Below are positions 41,138 to 49,689 of a stretch of 64,000 nt of DNA, piece after piece; the first letter of the stretch is position 1, and each line of letters starts with the position of its first letter. Origin of the DNA: Brachybacterium sp. SGAir0954 (lineage in GTDB: Bacteria > Actinomycetota > Actinomycetes > Actinomycetales > Dermabacteraceae); contig NZ_CP027295.1 of NCBI RefSeq assembly GCF_005490785.1, forward strand, positions 1,302,001 to 1,366,000. Direction: 5' to 3'. Position numbers and translations under genes: made by a program. Below the pieces are notes generated by a model. That model searched no databases and was not told the origin of the DNA. It saw nothing but the letters and a program-made list of their open reading frames with translations.

Positions 41138-41839
41138 ATGAACGACAGCACTGCCCTCCCGCGCGTCCTCGTCACCGGTGCGAACCGGGGGATCGGTCGC
41201 GAGATCGCGCTCGCCCTCGCCCCGGACCACCACCTCCTGCTCGGCGGTCGTGACGAGGCGGCGCTCACCGCGCTCGCCGCGGGGCTCCCCTCCGCGGAGA
41301 CCTTCGTCGCCGACCTCGCGGACCCCGCCGCGACGGCGGCCGCCGTCGGCGCCCTCGACCTCCCCGGCGGGCTCGACGGCCTCGTGCACTCCGCGGGCGT
41401 GCTCGTCAGCGGCCGGGTCGAGGACCTCTCCACGGCGGACTGGACCCGGTCGCTCACCGTGAACGTCACCGCCGTCGCGGAGCTGACGCGGCTGCTGCTG
41501 CCCGCGCTGCGGGAGGCCCGCGGCACCGTCGTCACCATCAACTCCGGCAGCGGCTACACCGCCAAGGGCGGAGGCGGCGCCTATGCGGCCTCGAAGTTCG
41601 CGCTGCGTGCCCTCACCGACGCGCTGCGCGACGAGGAGCGCGCCCACGGCGTGCGCGTCAGCTCCGTGCACCCGGGCCGGGTCGCGACGGACATGCAGCG
41701 CCAGCTGCGGGACTTCGAGAAGGGCGAGTACCGCGAGAGCGACTACGTGGACCCCGCGACGGTCGCCGCGACCGTGCGGCTCGCGCTGGACCTGCCGGCC
41801 GAGGCGAGCATCGACGAGCTCAGCGTCCGCCCGCGCTGA
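41138..41839 (+). CDS. short-chain dehydrogenase/reductase
   Basis: This 233-residue NAD(P)-dependent oxidoreductase has the cofactor loop TGANRGIGR near the N-terminus, HSAGVL, NSGSGYTAK carrying the catalytic Ser region, and YAASKFAL with the Tyr-Lys pair. The substrate is unknown. A CAGACT hexamer lies 6 bp before the ATG, so it may also be leaderless. It converges on csoR. Confidence 0.87.
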   Translation: MNDSTALPRVLVTGANRGIGREIALALAPDHHLLLGGRDEAALTALAAGLPSAETFVADLADPAATAAAVGALDLPGGLDGLVHSAGVLVSGRVEDLSTADWTRSLTVNVTAVAELTRLLLPALREARGTVVTINSGSGYTAKGGGGAYAASKFALRALTDALRDEERAHGVRVSSVHPGRVATDMQRQLRDFEKGEYRESDYVDPATVAATVRLALDLPAEASIDELSVRPR

Positions 41840-41854
41840 GCTCGCGGGGCGGCG

Positions 41855-42184
41855 TCACTTCATGAGCCGCTTCACGGCGGCCATGATCTCCGCCATCTTG
41901 CGGTCCAGCTCCTCGGAGTCCCCGGACTCCGCGGCGTCGTGCACGCAGTGGTGGATGTGGTCGTCCACGAGGCCGAGCGCCACCGACTGCAGCGCCTTCG
42001 TCGCCGCGGAGACCTGGGTGAGGACGTCGATGCAGTAGGTGTCCTCCTCGACCATCCGGCCGATCCCGCGCACCTGCCCCTCGATGAGCCTCAGCCGTCG
42101 CAGGTAGGCGGCCTTGGAGTCCTGGTACCCGGGATCCCCGTGCGTGCCGTGGTCGCCGTGGGCGGCCGCCTCCGGAGCGGTCAT
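41855..42184 (-). CDS. csoR: CsoR-family copper-sensing repressor
   Basis: This 109-residue four-helix metal sensor has copper ligands spaced as in M. tuberculosis CsoR: Cys51, His76 and Cys80 (25 then 4 residues apart). It therefore probably binds Cu(I) and releases DNA. An extra His-rich N-terminal tail (AAHGDHGTHGD) could add metal affinity. The usual partner copper ATPase is not in the window. Its ATG overlaps the purB stop (ATGA), so it is co-translated with a purine gene, an unexpected arrangement. Confidence 0.9.
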   Translation of the reverse strand: MTAPEAAAHGDHGTHGDPGYQDSKAAYLRRLRLIEGQVRGIGRMVEEDTYCIDVLTQVSAATKALQSVALGLVDDHIHHCVHDAAESGDSEELDRKMAEIMAAVKRLMK

Positions 42185-43626
42185 GACGCGGTCGACCCCC
42201 CGGTGTCGCCCCCGACAGGGTCCTCGTCGAGGTGGCCGACGAGGCGCGCCGCGTAGCCGACGTAGGTCGCGGGGGAGAGGGCCAGCAGGCGGTCACGCTC
42301 GGCCTCCGGGAGCCCGAGGCCCTCGATGAACTCGCGCATGCCCTCGCCGGTGACGCGGTGACCGCGGGTGAGCTCCTTGAGCCGCTCGTAGGGGTTGTCC
42401 ATGCCCGTGGTGCCCTGCACGCCGAGGGTGCGCATGACGGACTGGACGGCCTCGCCGAGCACCTCCCAGTTGCCCTCGAGGTCCGCCGCCATGGCGTCCG
42501 GGTCGACGTCGAGACCCGCGAGGCCCTTGCGCAGGTTCGCGATCGCGAGCAGCGAGTGGCCGAGCGCCGTGCCGATGTTGCGCTGCGTGGTCGAGTCGGT
42601 GAGGTCGCGCTGGAGGCGCGAGGTGACGAGGGTCTGCGACAGCGAGTCCAGCAGGGCACCGGAGATCTCGAGGTTCGCCTCGGCGTTCTCGAAGCGGATC
42701 GGGTTGACCTTGTGGGGCATGGTCGAGGAGCCGGTGCCGCCCTGCGCGGAGAGGCGCTGGCGGAAGTAGCCCTGCGAGATGTAGGTCCAGACGTCCGTCG
42801 CGAGGTTGTGGAGGATGCGGCCGGCGCGGGCGACGTCCGCGTAGATCTCCGCCTGCCAGTCGTGGGACTCGATCTGGGTGGTCAGCGGGTTCCACGTGAG
42901 GCCGAGGTGCTCGACGAAGCTGCGCGAGACCTCCTCCCAGTCCGTGCCCGGCACCGAGATCGCGTGCGCGGCGTAGGTGCCGGTCGCGCCGTTGATCTTG
43001 CCGAGGATCTGGTTGGCGGGGATCCTGCGGGCCTGGCGGCTCAGGCGGTGCACGAACACCGCGAGCTCCTTGCCGAGTGTCGTCGGGGTCGCGGGCTGGC
43101 CGTGGGTGCGGGAGAGCATCGGGACCTCCGCGGTGTCCCGGGCGAGCTGCGCGAGGTCGCCGATGACGGCCTCGTAGGCGGGCAGCCACACGTCGTGCAC
43201 GGCCCCGCGCACCATGAGCGCGTAGGAGAGGTTGTTGACGTCCTCGCTCGTGCAGTAGATGTGCACGATCTCGGCGAGCGGCTCGAGGCTCGTGCCGGCG
43301 AGGCGGCGCTTGATGTAGTACTCGACGGCCTTGACGTCGTGGACGGTCTCGCGCTCGATCTCGGCATGCTCGGCGATGCCCTTGGCGCCGAACTCCTCGG
43401 GGATCGAGCGGAGCAGGGCGCGCTCGTCCTCGGTGAGGGTGCGCAGGCCCGGGATCGCCTCGCGGTCCAGGAGGTGGATGACCCACTCGGTCTCGACGAC
43501 GAGCCGCGCCCGGTTCAGGGCCGCCTCGGAGAGGTGGTCCACGAGCGGGGCCACCTGCGAGCGGTAGCGCCCGTCGAGCGGGGTGAGGGCGATCGGGGGA
43601 GTGATGTCCGCGAAGGAGTGAGCCAT
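42181..43626 (-). CDS. purB: adenylosuccinate lyase
   Basis: This 481-residue enzyme acts twice in purine synthesis, splitting SAICAR and adenylosuccinate. The fumarase-superfamily signature GSSTMPHKVNPIRFENAEAN is intact, including the flexible loop Ser. HIYCTSEDVNNLSYA and SRTHGQPATPTTLGKE supply the other active-site segments. The sequence resembles the E. coli PurB type rather than the shorter Bacillus type. The ATG at 43626 begins MAHSFADITPP. The holin-like gene 98 bp upstream is cut off by a terminator. Confidence 0.94.
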   Translation of the reverse strand: MAHSFADITPPIALTPLDGRYRSQVAPLVDHLSEAALNRARLVVETEWVIHLLDREAIPGLRTLTEDERALLRSIPEEFGAKGIAEHAEIERETVHDVKAVEYYIKRRLAGTSLEPLAEIVHIYCTSEDVNNLSYALMVRGAVHDVWLPAYEAVIGDLAQLARDTAEVPMLSRTHGQPATPTTLGKELAVFVHRLSRQARRIPANQILGKINGATGTYAAHAISVPGTDWEEVSRSFVEHLGLTWNPLTTQIESHDWQAEIYADVARAGRILHNLATDVWTYISQGYFRQRLSAQGGTGSSTMPHKVNPIRFENAEANLEISGALLDSLSQTLVTSRLQRDLTDSTTQRNIGTALGHSLLAIANLRKGLAGLDVDPDAMAADLEGNWEVLGEAVQSVMRTLGVQGTTGMDNPYERLKELTRGHRVTGEGMREFIEGLGLPEAERDRLLALSPATYVGYAARLVGHLDEDPVGGDTGGSTAS

Positions 43627-43661
43627 GGGGGTGATTCTCCCAGAGATGCGGGCCGCCGTCG

Positions 43662-43693
43662 GCCCCTGCCCGGGGGTCGGGCCGGGCAGGGGC
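43662..43693 (-). terminator. terminator after the holin-like gene
   Basis: A perfect 12-bp stem (43662-43673 with 43682-43693) has an 8-nt loop, 31 bp after the stop at 43725 and before purB on the same strand. Confidence 0.75.
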
Positions 43694-43724
43694 GGGATGC
43701 GCAGGGGAGGGCGGGCCTCCCGGG

Positions 43725-44117
43725 TCAGGCGTCCTCGCGGTCGCCGATCCCCGTGACGGCCTCCACGATCGCGGAGAGGATGCCGATGATGACGCCCGCG
43801 AGCAGCGCCCACCAGAAGGTGTCGAAGGCCAGCGTGAGCCCGAACAGGCCGGAGACCCAGCTGGTCAGCAGCAGGATCAGCGTGTTGATGACGAGCTGGA
43901 AGAGACCCAGCGTCAGGCACGTGATCGGCAGGGCGAGGAGGGACAGGATCGGCTTCACGATCGTGTTGAGGATCGCGAGGATGAGGGCGATCGCCGCGAT
44001 CGTGAGCACCTGGGTGAGGATCGAGGCGGAGTCGTCGCCGAGGTGCATGCCGGGCAGGATCAGGGCGGTGACCCACAGGGCGAGGGACGTGACGATGATG
44101 TGGCCGAGGAATCGCAT
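43725..44117 (-). CDS. phage-holin-family-4-like membrane protein
   Basis: This 130-residue protein has four membrane helices: residues about 5-22, 35-56, 60-85 and 100-120. The pattern ILNTIVKPILSLLALPITCLTLGLFQLVINTLILLL matches the PF04020-type family named after mycobacteriophage holins but widespread in chromosomes. There is no lysin or other phage gene nearby, so a lytic role is unlikely; its function is unknown. The C-terminus is acidic (GIGDREDA). Confidence 0.82.
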   Translation of the reverse strand: MRFLGHIIVTSLALWVTALILPGMHLGDDSASILTQVLTIAAIALILAILNTIVKPILSLLALPITCLTLGLFQLVINTLILLLTSWVSGLFGLTLAFDTFWWALLAGVIIGILSAIVEAVTGIGDREDA

Positions 44118-44200
44118 GCCCCATCATCGCCGTCGGCCCGGGCGGGCGCACGGGGGATATCCCCGTGCCGGGCCCTCGATCGCGCTGCGAGGATCGGCGC

Positions 44201-45094
44201 ATGAGCGCTCTCTCCCGCCATCTGGTCGTCGACGGCCGTCGTGTGCACCTGCTGGGGTCCGTCGGCTCGACGGACGGGACGGCGGTGGGGGACCCGGAGG
44301 GGGACCTCGTGCTGCTCGAGCCGGGGCTCGGGGCGGGGGCGGCGAGCTGGGGAGCGGTGCTCGACGGCCTCGCGGCGGCAGGGCCCGTCGGCCCGCTGCA
44401 GGTGCTCGCCCACGACCGTGCCGGCTACGGGGCCAGCGACCCGGCGGGCGGCCCCCGGGACCTGGGTGCGCTCGCCGCGGAGCTCGGGACGGTCGTCGCG
44501 GCGGTGCCGCACCGACGGCTCGTGCTCGTGGGCCACAGCTGGGGCGGACCCGTGGTGCGCACGCTCGCCGCCGACCTCGCCGCCCAGGGGCGCGCGGTCG
44601 CCGGCGTGGTGCTCGTGGACCCGGCGGACGAGCTCGCCGACCTGTACTTCACCCCTACGGTCGAGGTGATGAACCGCGTGCAGGGCCACGCGATGGTGCT
44701 GCTGGACCGGGCGCACCTGCTGCGTCGCCTCCAGCGTTCCGCGACCCGCGGACTGCCCGAGGCCCATCGCGAGCAGGCCGCCGCGTCCGTCGCGACCGCC
44801 GCCGCGGCGCGCACCGTGCGCGAGGAGGCCCGCCACATCACGCGCGGCCTGCGGCATCTGCGGCTCGACCCGCCGGACCTCCGCGGGGTGCCGCTCACGG
44901 TCATCTCGGGCAGACACCCCGAGGGGCTCGGCCGGCGGCTGCGGGACGAGCTCACCGCGGCGCACCGCGAGCGCGCCGGGCCGAGACCGGGCGCAGGTGC
45001 GGGCCGGTTCGTCGCCGCGGAGCGGTCGGGGCACCTCGTCCCCGTCGACCAGCCCGAGCTCGTGGTCGAGGAGATCCTGCGGCTGCTGGGCTGA
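44201..45094 (+). CDS. alpha/beta-hydrolase
   Basis: This 297-residue hydrolase-fold protein has the nucleophile elbow GHSWGG, the oxyanion region LEPGLGAGAASW, HDRAGYGASD and a terminal catalytic His in ERSGHLVPVDQP. The probable acid residue lies in VDPADE or near VISGRHPE. The substrate is unknown. The ATG at 44201 lies 6 bp after GAGGAT, possibly a divergent leaderless -10. The gene ends 71 bp before hisC. Confidence 0.83.
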   Translation: MSALSRHLVVDGRRVHLLGSVGSTDGTAVGDPEGDLVLLEPGLGAGAASWGAVLDGLAAAGPVGPLQVLAHDRAGYGASDPAGGPRDLGALAAELGTVVAAVPHRRLVLVGHSWGGPVVRTLAADLAAQGRAVAGVVLVDPADELADLYFTPTVEVMNRVQGHAMVLLDRAHLLRRLQRSATRGLPEAHREQAAASVATAAAARTVREEARHITRGLRHLRLDPPDLRGVPLTVISGRHPEGLGRRLRDELTAAHRERAGPRPGAGAGRFVAAERSGHLVPVDQPELVVEEILRLLG

Positions 45095-45153
45095 GCGACA
45101 CTCTCCGCTCCTCGCGCCCCACGGACGCGGCGGTCGGCAGGGTCGGGACGGCA

Positions 45154-45159
45154 TACCCT
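45154..45159 (+). promoter_or_regulatory. -10 hexamer TACCCT for hisC (leaderless)
   Basis: TACCCT is followed by 6 bp and the ATG at 45166. Confidence 0.55.
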
Positions 45160-45165
45160 GACGGC

Positions 45166-46293
45166 ATGCCCGACCAGCCCTCCCAGCCCCAGCCTGCCCA
45201 GCCCGTCGAGTCGATCCGCGTGCGGCCCGCCCTCGAGGCGCTCCCCGCCTACGTGGCCGGCCGGCCCCCGGCCGACGACGGGCGCCGCCGCTTCAAGATC
45301 TCCTCGAACGAGTCGCCGTTCCCGCCGCTGCCGGAGGTGCGGGACGCGGCGATCGCGGCGATGTCGGGCACGAACCGGTACCCGGACGCGGCCGCGCTGC
45401 AGCTGCGCGAGGCGCTCGGTGCGGAGCACGGCGTGGACCCCTCCCAGGTGGTGCTCTCCACCGGGGCGGTCGCCGTGAGCGGCGACCTCGTGCGGGCGCT
45501 CGTGGGCGACGGGGACGAGGTGGTCTTCGCCTGGCGCTCCTTCGAGGCGTACCCGATCCTCGTGGGCTCGCACGGCGGGACCTCCGTCCCCGTGCCGCTC
45601 ACCGACGCCCTCGAGCACGACCTCCCGGCGATGGCCGCGGCGATCACCGAGCGCACCCGGCTCGTGCTGCTGTGCACCCCGAACAACCCCACCGGCGTCT
45701 CGCTCACCACGGAGGCGATCGAGGAGTTCCTGGGGTCGGTGCCCGAGGACGTCGTCGTCGCGATCGACGAGGCCTACCGCGAGTTCCACGACCCGCGGAC
45801 GGTGCTGGACACCGCCGCGCTGTTCCGGCGTCACGGGAACGTCGTGGTGCTGCGGACCTTCTCGAAGATGCAGGGCCTCGCGGGCCTGAGGATCGGGTAC
45901 GCGATCGCGCACCCGCGTCTCGCCCGCGCGCTGTCCCAGGTGACGGTGCCCTTCGGGGCGAGCCTGCCGGCGCAGGCCGCGGCCCTCGCGACCCTCCGGC
46001 CCGCCGTGCGGGAGCGGCTCGACGAGCAGGCGGCATGGATCCGCTCCGAGCGCGAACGGGTGCAGTCGGCCCTCGCCGCGCAGGGCTGGGAGCTCCCGGC
46101 CTCGCAGGGCAACTTCGTCTACTTCCCGCTCGGTGAGGACTCCGCGGCCTTCGCGGCCTTCGCCGAGGAGCGGGGGGTCGTGCTGCGCAGCTACGGCACG
46201 GACGGCGCGCGTGCCTCCATCGCCGAGGCGGAGGCGAGCGATCTGCTCATCTCTGCGGCCGCCGCCTGGCGGGAGCGCGCCGACCAGCGCTGA
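45166..46293 (+). CDS. hisC: histidinol-phosphate or aromatic aminotransferase
   Basis: This 375-residue PLP-dependent class I/II aminotransferase has the HisC start ISSNESPFPPLPEV with NRYPD, CTPNNPTGV, VAIDEAYREF and the PLP Lys in RTFSKMQGLAGLRIGYA. These segments fit HisC2/Pat-type enzymes, which act on histidinol phosphate and often on aromatic amino acids. No other his genes are nearby, so the second activity is equally possible. The start follows a leaderless -10 hexamer. Confidence 0.88.
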   Translation: MPDQPSQPQPAQPVESIRVRPALEALPAYVAGRPPADDGRRRFKISSNESPFPPLPEVRDAAIAAMSGTNRYPDAAALQLREALGAEHGVDPSQVVLSTGAVAVSGDLVRALVGDGDEVVFAWRSFEAYPILVGSHGGTSVPVPLTDALEHDLPAMAAAITERTRLVLLCTPNNPTGVSLTTEAIEEFLGSVPEDVVVAIDEAYREFHDPRTVLDTAALFRRHGNVVVLRTFSKMQGLAGLRIGYAIAHPRLARALSQVTVPFGASLPAQAAALATLRPAVRERLDEQAAWIRSERERVQSALAAQGWELPASQGNFVYFPLGEDSAAFAAFAEERGVVLRSYGTDGARASIAEAEASDLLISAAAAWRERADQR

Positions 46294-46299
46294 GCCTCT

Positions 46300-46326
46300 C
46301 TCCCCGGGAGTGTCATCCCCGGGGAG
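46300..46326. terminator. terminator between hisC and the converging HNH gene
   Basis: CTCCCCGG (46300-46307) pairs with CCGGGGAG (46319-46326). The stop codon of the HNH gene (46313-46315) lies in the loop, so one element serves both strands. Confidence 0.65.
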
Positions 46327-48001
46327 GCCGGTGACCGGCGAGGAGCATCTCGAGGGCGGCCCCGAGCGGATGCACCGGGGCAGGCGTCCGGCGGCGACGG
46401 AGGTGTGCCCGCAGTCTCCCCTGGGTCGAGGAGCCGTGCGACGACGAGACGGACGGCGCGCGTTCCGGCGGCAGGGGGCGGACCAGCGGGCGCGGCCCGG
46501 TGACGCGCGTGACGCCGCTGTGCCCGGTCCATGCCACGCGGTGCGCGGGCGGACTCTGCTGCGCGGTGCCGCCCGGCGGATCGGCATGCTCCGCCGCCGC
46601 ACCGATCGTCTCGACCCGCGCGAGCTGCTGCTCCTTGTCGTTGCAGTGCGCGCAGAGCTCCTGGCCGTTCCTCGCGCTCGTGGGCCCGCCCCGTGCGTGA
46701 GGGTGCACGTGGTCGTGCTGGCGGGCGGCGGCGTTGCAGAACGGACCACGGCAGGAGGTGTCCCGCCAGGTGAGGACGCGACCGAGCGCCGCGGGGAACG
46801 CCCGGCCCTGGGACTCCACCGCGACGAGCTCGCCGCTCGTGGGATGCGTGTACAGGCGTCGCAGCACCGCGCGCACCTCGGGGCCGTCGGCCCCGAAGGG
46901 GTCGGCGACGGGGTGGTCGACGGAGGACGGTGCGGGCGGCGTCAGGCAGGCGCGCAGCTGCTCGCGGATCGCCTCGGGCGGGACGGCTCCGTAGCCGGCG
47001 ATGCGGGCGGGGTCCCCGGAGTCCGGCAGCAGCAGGGCGCGGTCGGTGATGATGACGCCGACGTCGAGCTCGACCTGCTCCATCGCGCCTTCGCGTCCCA
47101 GCACGGTGTCCACGAGGGAGTCCGCCATGATCGCCACGTGGCCGTCCGAGGCGCCGTCGGCGCGACGACGCTCCGCCTCGAGGGAGAGGCGCTTGTGCAC
47201 GAGGTGCGCGTCGACTGCGGGCAGCAGGGCGGAGAACCGGGCCATGCCGTCCGCCCCCGGGGTGAGCGTGACGGAACGGGTGCGACGGGCCCGGCGATGG
47301 CGCAGGGTCGCGCCCTCGGGGTCGAGGCCCGCGATGATCCCGTGGGCCTCGTCCCTCCAGTCCCGCAGCCCGGCGCCGTCGAGGTAGGGCAGGCGCTCGC
47401 CGAGGGCCGCGTCCACCTCGCGACGCTGCGCGGAGGTGACCGTCGCGGTCGCCGTCGCGAGCGCGGTGGCGACCTCGGGGGAGAGGAGGTGGCGGGCGAG
47501 CGCGGTGCGGACCTGCGGCATCTCCTCGACGAGCCGGTGGGCCACGGCGAGGGCGCGCCCGGCGTGCGCGGGGGAACGGCGGGAGATCAGCGAGAGGTCG
47601 CGGCGCGCGATCGCGGCGGCGCGGTCGTCGAGCGCCGTGGGTGACGGGAGCGCGGCCTGCTCGTGCGCGGCCTCGTCCCGGGCGCGGGCCTCGACCTCCC
47701 GGCGGGTCTGCGTCTCGAGGGCCACGGCCGTGCGCGCCTCGAGCACGTGGAGCGCGGCGCGCAGGTCCTGCTGGACGGCGAGCAGGTGGACGAGGGTGCG
47801 GGAGCCCGCCTCCGCTGCGGTGGTGGGCGCCTCGGGGGTGAAGAGCTCACCCGGCTCCGCGGCGAGATCGGCGAGGCAGTGCGCCACGTCCCCGAGCAGG
47901 TGGCCGAGTCCCGCCAGGTCGCCGTCGCGCAGGCTCGCGGCCGTGGCCCGGAAGGGCGTGGGGCCCTCCTGGGCGGCGGGGGAGCGGGGCGTCGTCGACA
48001 T
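46313..48001 (-). CDS. DUF222-domain HNH endonuclease-like protein
   Basis: This 562-residue protein has a long helical DUF222 region (residues about 60-380) and a C-terminal HNH domain CRGPFCNAAARQHDHVHPHA followed by GGPTSARNGQELCAHCN, with all metal and catalytic residues. The tail of about 90 residues is Arg/Pro-rich. The family is common in multiple copies in actinobacteria; its biological role is unknown. The start at 48001 follows GGAGAATGGAGGC. Confidence 0.85.
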   Translation of the reverse strand: MSTTPRSPAAQEGPTPFRATAASLRDGDLAGLGHLLGDVAHCLADLAAEPGELFTPEAPTTAAEAGSRTLVHLLAVQQDLRAALHVLEARTAVALETQTRREVEARARDEAAHEQAALPSPTALDDRAAAIARRDLSLISRRSPAHAGRALAVAHRLVEEMPQVRTALARHLLSPEVATALATATATVTSAQRREVDAALGERLPYLDGAGLRDWRDEAHGIIAGLDPEGATLRHRRARRTRSVTLTPGADGMARFSALLPAVDAHLVHKRLSLEAERRRADGASDGHVAIMADSLVDTVLGREGAMEQVELDVGVIITDRALLLPDSGDPARIAGYGAVPPEAIREQLRACLTPPAPSSVDHPVADPFGADGPEVRAVLRRLYTHPTSGELVAVESQGRAFPAALGRVLTWRDTSCRGPFCNAAARQHDHVHPHARGGPTSARNGQELCAHCNDKEQQLARVETIGAAAEHADPPGGTAQQSPPAHRVAWTGHSGVTRVTGPRPLVRPLPPERAPSVSSSHGSSTQGRLRAHLRRRRTPAPVHPLGAALEMLLAGHRPPRG

Positions 48002-48053
48002 GCCTCCATTCTCCCATGAGCGAGTCGATTTCGAAAGGGTGTACGACGAATCT

Positions 48054-48075
48054 GTGGACAGGTATCCGTGGACAG
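48054..48075. repeat. GTGGACAG direct repeat upstream of the HNH gene
   Basis: GTGGACAG occurs at 48054-48061 and 48068-48075 (14-bp period). The 341-bp stretch 48002-48342 has no convincing gene; it carries this repeat, the HNH promoter region and the MFS promoter. Confidence 0.4.
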
Positions 48076-48260
48076 ATGGTGACATCACTCGCGGTCAGTG
48101 GGTGTCCCCGATGTCAAGGGCTGCACCGTGAATGTGGATGGATGGGTCGTGGGAGGAAAGGTTGGACCTTGGGGTGCGGAGGGAGGGGCGTGCGGGAGCG
48201 GCGGGGTGGCGGAGGGCGACGCGGAGGTGGTCACCGGTAAGGTGCGAGCGGCTGCGCCGC

Positions 48261-48266
48261 TACCCT
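48261..48266 (+). promoter_or_regulatory. candidate -10 (TACCCT) for the MFS-kinase operon
   Basis: TACCCT would start a leader of about 70 nt that contains the GGGGAGGA ribosome site before ATG 48343. Confidence 0.35.
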
Positions 48267-48342
48267 GGGAGCGTCGGACGAGGTGGATCGGCGCGCGCCG
48301 CGCAGGCCCTGCGCGGGGACGGCGCCGGCAGGGGAGGACTGC

Positions 48343-49689
48343 ATGGTGCGGGGTGCCGCGACGAGTGCCCGGGAGCGGATGCCCGCACGGCTCGGGGGCC
48401 CACGGGCGCATCTCGTCTGGATCGTCGCGATCCTCGCCTATGCGATCGCGGTCCTGCAGCGCACCACGATGGGCGTCTCCGGCCTCGAGGCGACCGAGCG
48501 CTTCGGCACCTCCGCCACGATCGTCTCCACCTTCGTCGTCCTCCAGCTCCTCGTCTACGCGCTCGCCCAGATCCCCGCCGGCCTGCTCCTGGACCGCTAC
48601 GGCTCCCGCGTCACGCTCGTCGCCGGGGCGCTGCTCATGGGGAGCGGGCAGCTGCTGCTCGCCCATGCGGACGTCGTCGGCACCGCGATCCTCGCCCGCG
48701 TGGTCGTGGGTGCCGGGGACGCGCTGACCTTCTCGAGCGCGATCCGGCTCGTGCCCGCCTGGTTCCCCGCCTCCCGCGTCCCCGTGCTCACGCAGCTCAC
48801 CGGCATCCTCGGCCAGGTCGGCCAGATCGCCTCCGCGGTGCCCTTCGTCGCCCTGCTCGGCGCGGCCGGGTGGACCACGGCCTTCACGGGCGCCGCCGGG
48901 ATGAGCGCCGTCGCCGCGCTGCTCGTCCTGCTGATCGTGCGCGCCGTGCCGCCGGGTGCGCCGCGGCCGCGGGCCCGACAGGACCTGCGCCGGATGCCGC
49001 TGCAGGTCGCGCGGATCGTGCGCCATCCCTCGACCCAGCTGGGCTTCTTCTCCCACTTCACCGCCGGCTTCCCCGGGATCGTCTTCGCGATGATGTGGGG
49101 CTACCCGTACCTGACGGCCGGGGAGGGGCTCGGCCGTGCGGCGGCCTCGGGCGTGATGACGGTGCTCGTGGTGGTCTCGATCGTGGGTGGCCCGCTCGTC
49201 GGTGCGCTCACCCAGCGCCATCCGCTGCGCCGCTCGACCCTCGTGCTGCTCATCGTGCTCTCGATCGTGCTGCCGCTCACCGCGCTCGTGCTCTGGCCGG
49301 GGCCGGCGCCGCTGTGGCTGCTGCTGGTCATGGTCGCCGGGTTCTCCGTGGGCGGCCCCGCCTCCTCGGTGGGCTTCGACTTCCCGCGCACGGACCTCGC
49401 CCAGCACCGCCTCGGCACGGCGACGGGCGTCGTGATCATGGGCGGGTTCATCGGCGGGCTCGTGGCCACGCTGCTGATCGGCGTGCTGCTGGACCTCCAG
49501 CGCCCCGCGGGCGACTACGACCTCGAGGCCTTCCGCCTCGCCTTCGCCGTCCAGCTGCCGCTGCTCGCGCTCGGGGTCACGGGGATGCTGGTCTCCCGCT
49601 GGCGGCTGCGCCGACGGATGGCCGCGCGCGGCCTCCAGGTGCCGCCGTGGCGCGAGGTCTGGCGCAGCGGACGCTGGCGCCGGCTGTGA
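48343..49689 (+). CDS. major facilitator superfamily transporter
   Basis: This 448-residue carrier has 12 membrane helices in two halves. The loop after helix 2 reads GLLLDRYGSR (the MFS motif A region), and LVPAWFPASRVPVLTQLTG lies around helix 4. The substrate cannot be predicted. The start follows GGGGAGGACTGC. The GTG of the kinase-like gene overlaps its stop (GTGA). Confidence 0.87.
   Translation: MVRGAATSARERMPARLGGPRAHLVWIVAILAYAIAVLQRTTMGVSGLEATERFGTSATIVSTFVVLQLLVYALAQIPAGLLLDRYGSRVTLVAGALLMGSGQLLLAHADVVGTAILARVVVGAGDALTFSSAIRLVPAWFPASRVPVLTQLTGILGQVGQIASAVPFVALLGAAGWTTAFTGAAGMSAVAALLVLLIVRAVPPGAPRPRARQDLRRMPLQVARIVRHPSTQLGFFSHFTAGFPGIVFAMMWGYPYLTAGEGLGRAAASGVMTVLVVVSIVGGPLVGALTQRHPLRRSTLVLLIVLSIVLPLTALVLWPGPAPLWLLLVMVAGFSVGGPASSVGFDFPRTDLAQHRLGTATGVVIMGGFIGGLVATLLIGVLLDLQRPAGDYDLEAFRLAFAVQLPLLALGVTGMLVSRWRLRRRMAARGLQVPPWREVWRSGRWRRL

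Noticed and set aside
43725-44117. Prophage remnant suggested by the holin-like protein
   Set aside because: No lysin, integrase, attachment site or composition change is nearby; the family is common in bacterial chromosomes.
42232-45165. Upstream extension of the hisC frame over purB and the hydrolase
   Set aside because: The HisC N-terminus and a leaderless -10 fix the start at 45166; the extension lacks coding character and is antisense to purB.
46313-48001. Homing endonuclease or mobile intron suggested by the HNH domain
   Set aside because: DUF222-HNH proteins are chromosomal in actinobacteria; no intron, inverted repeats or target duplication is visible.
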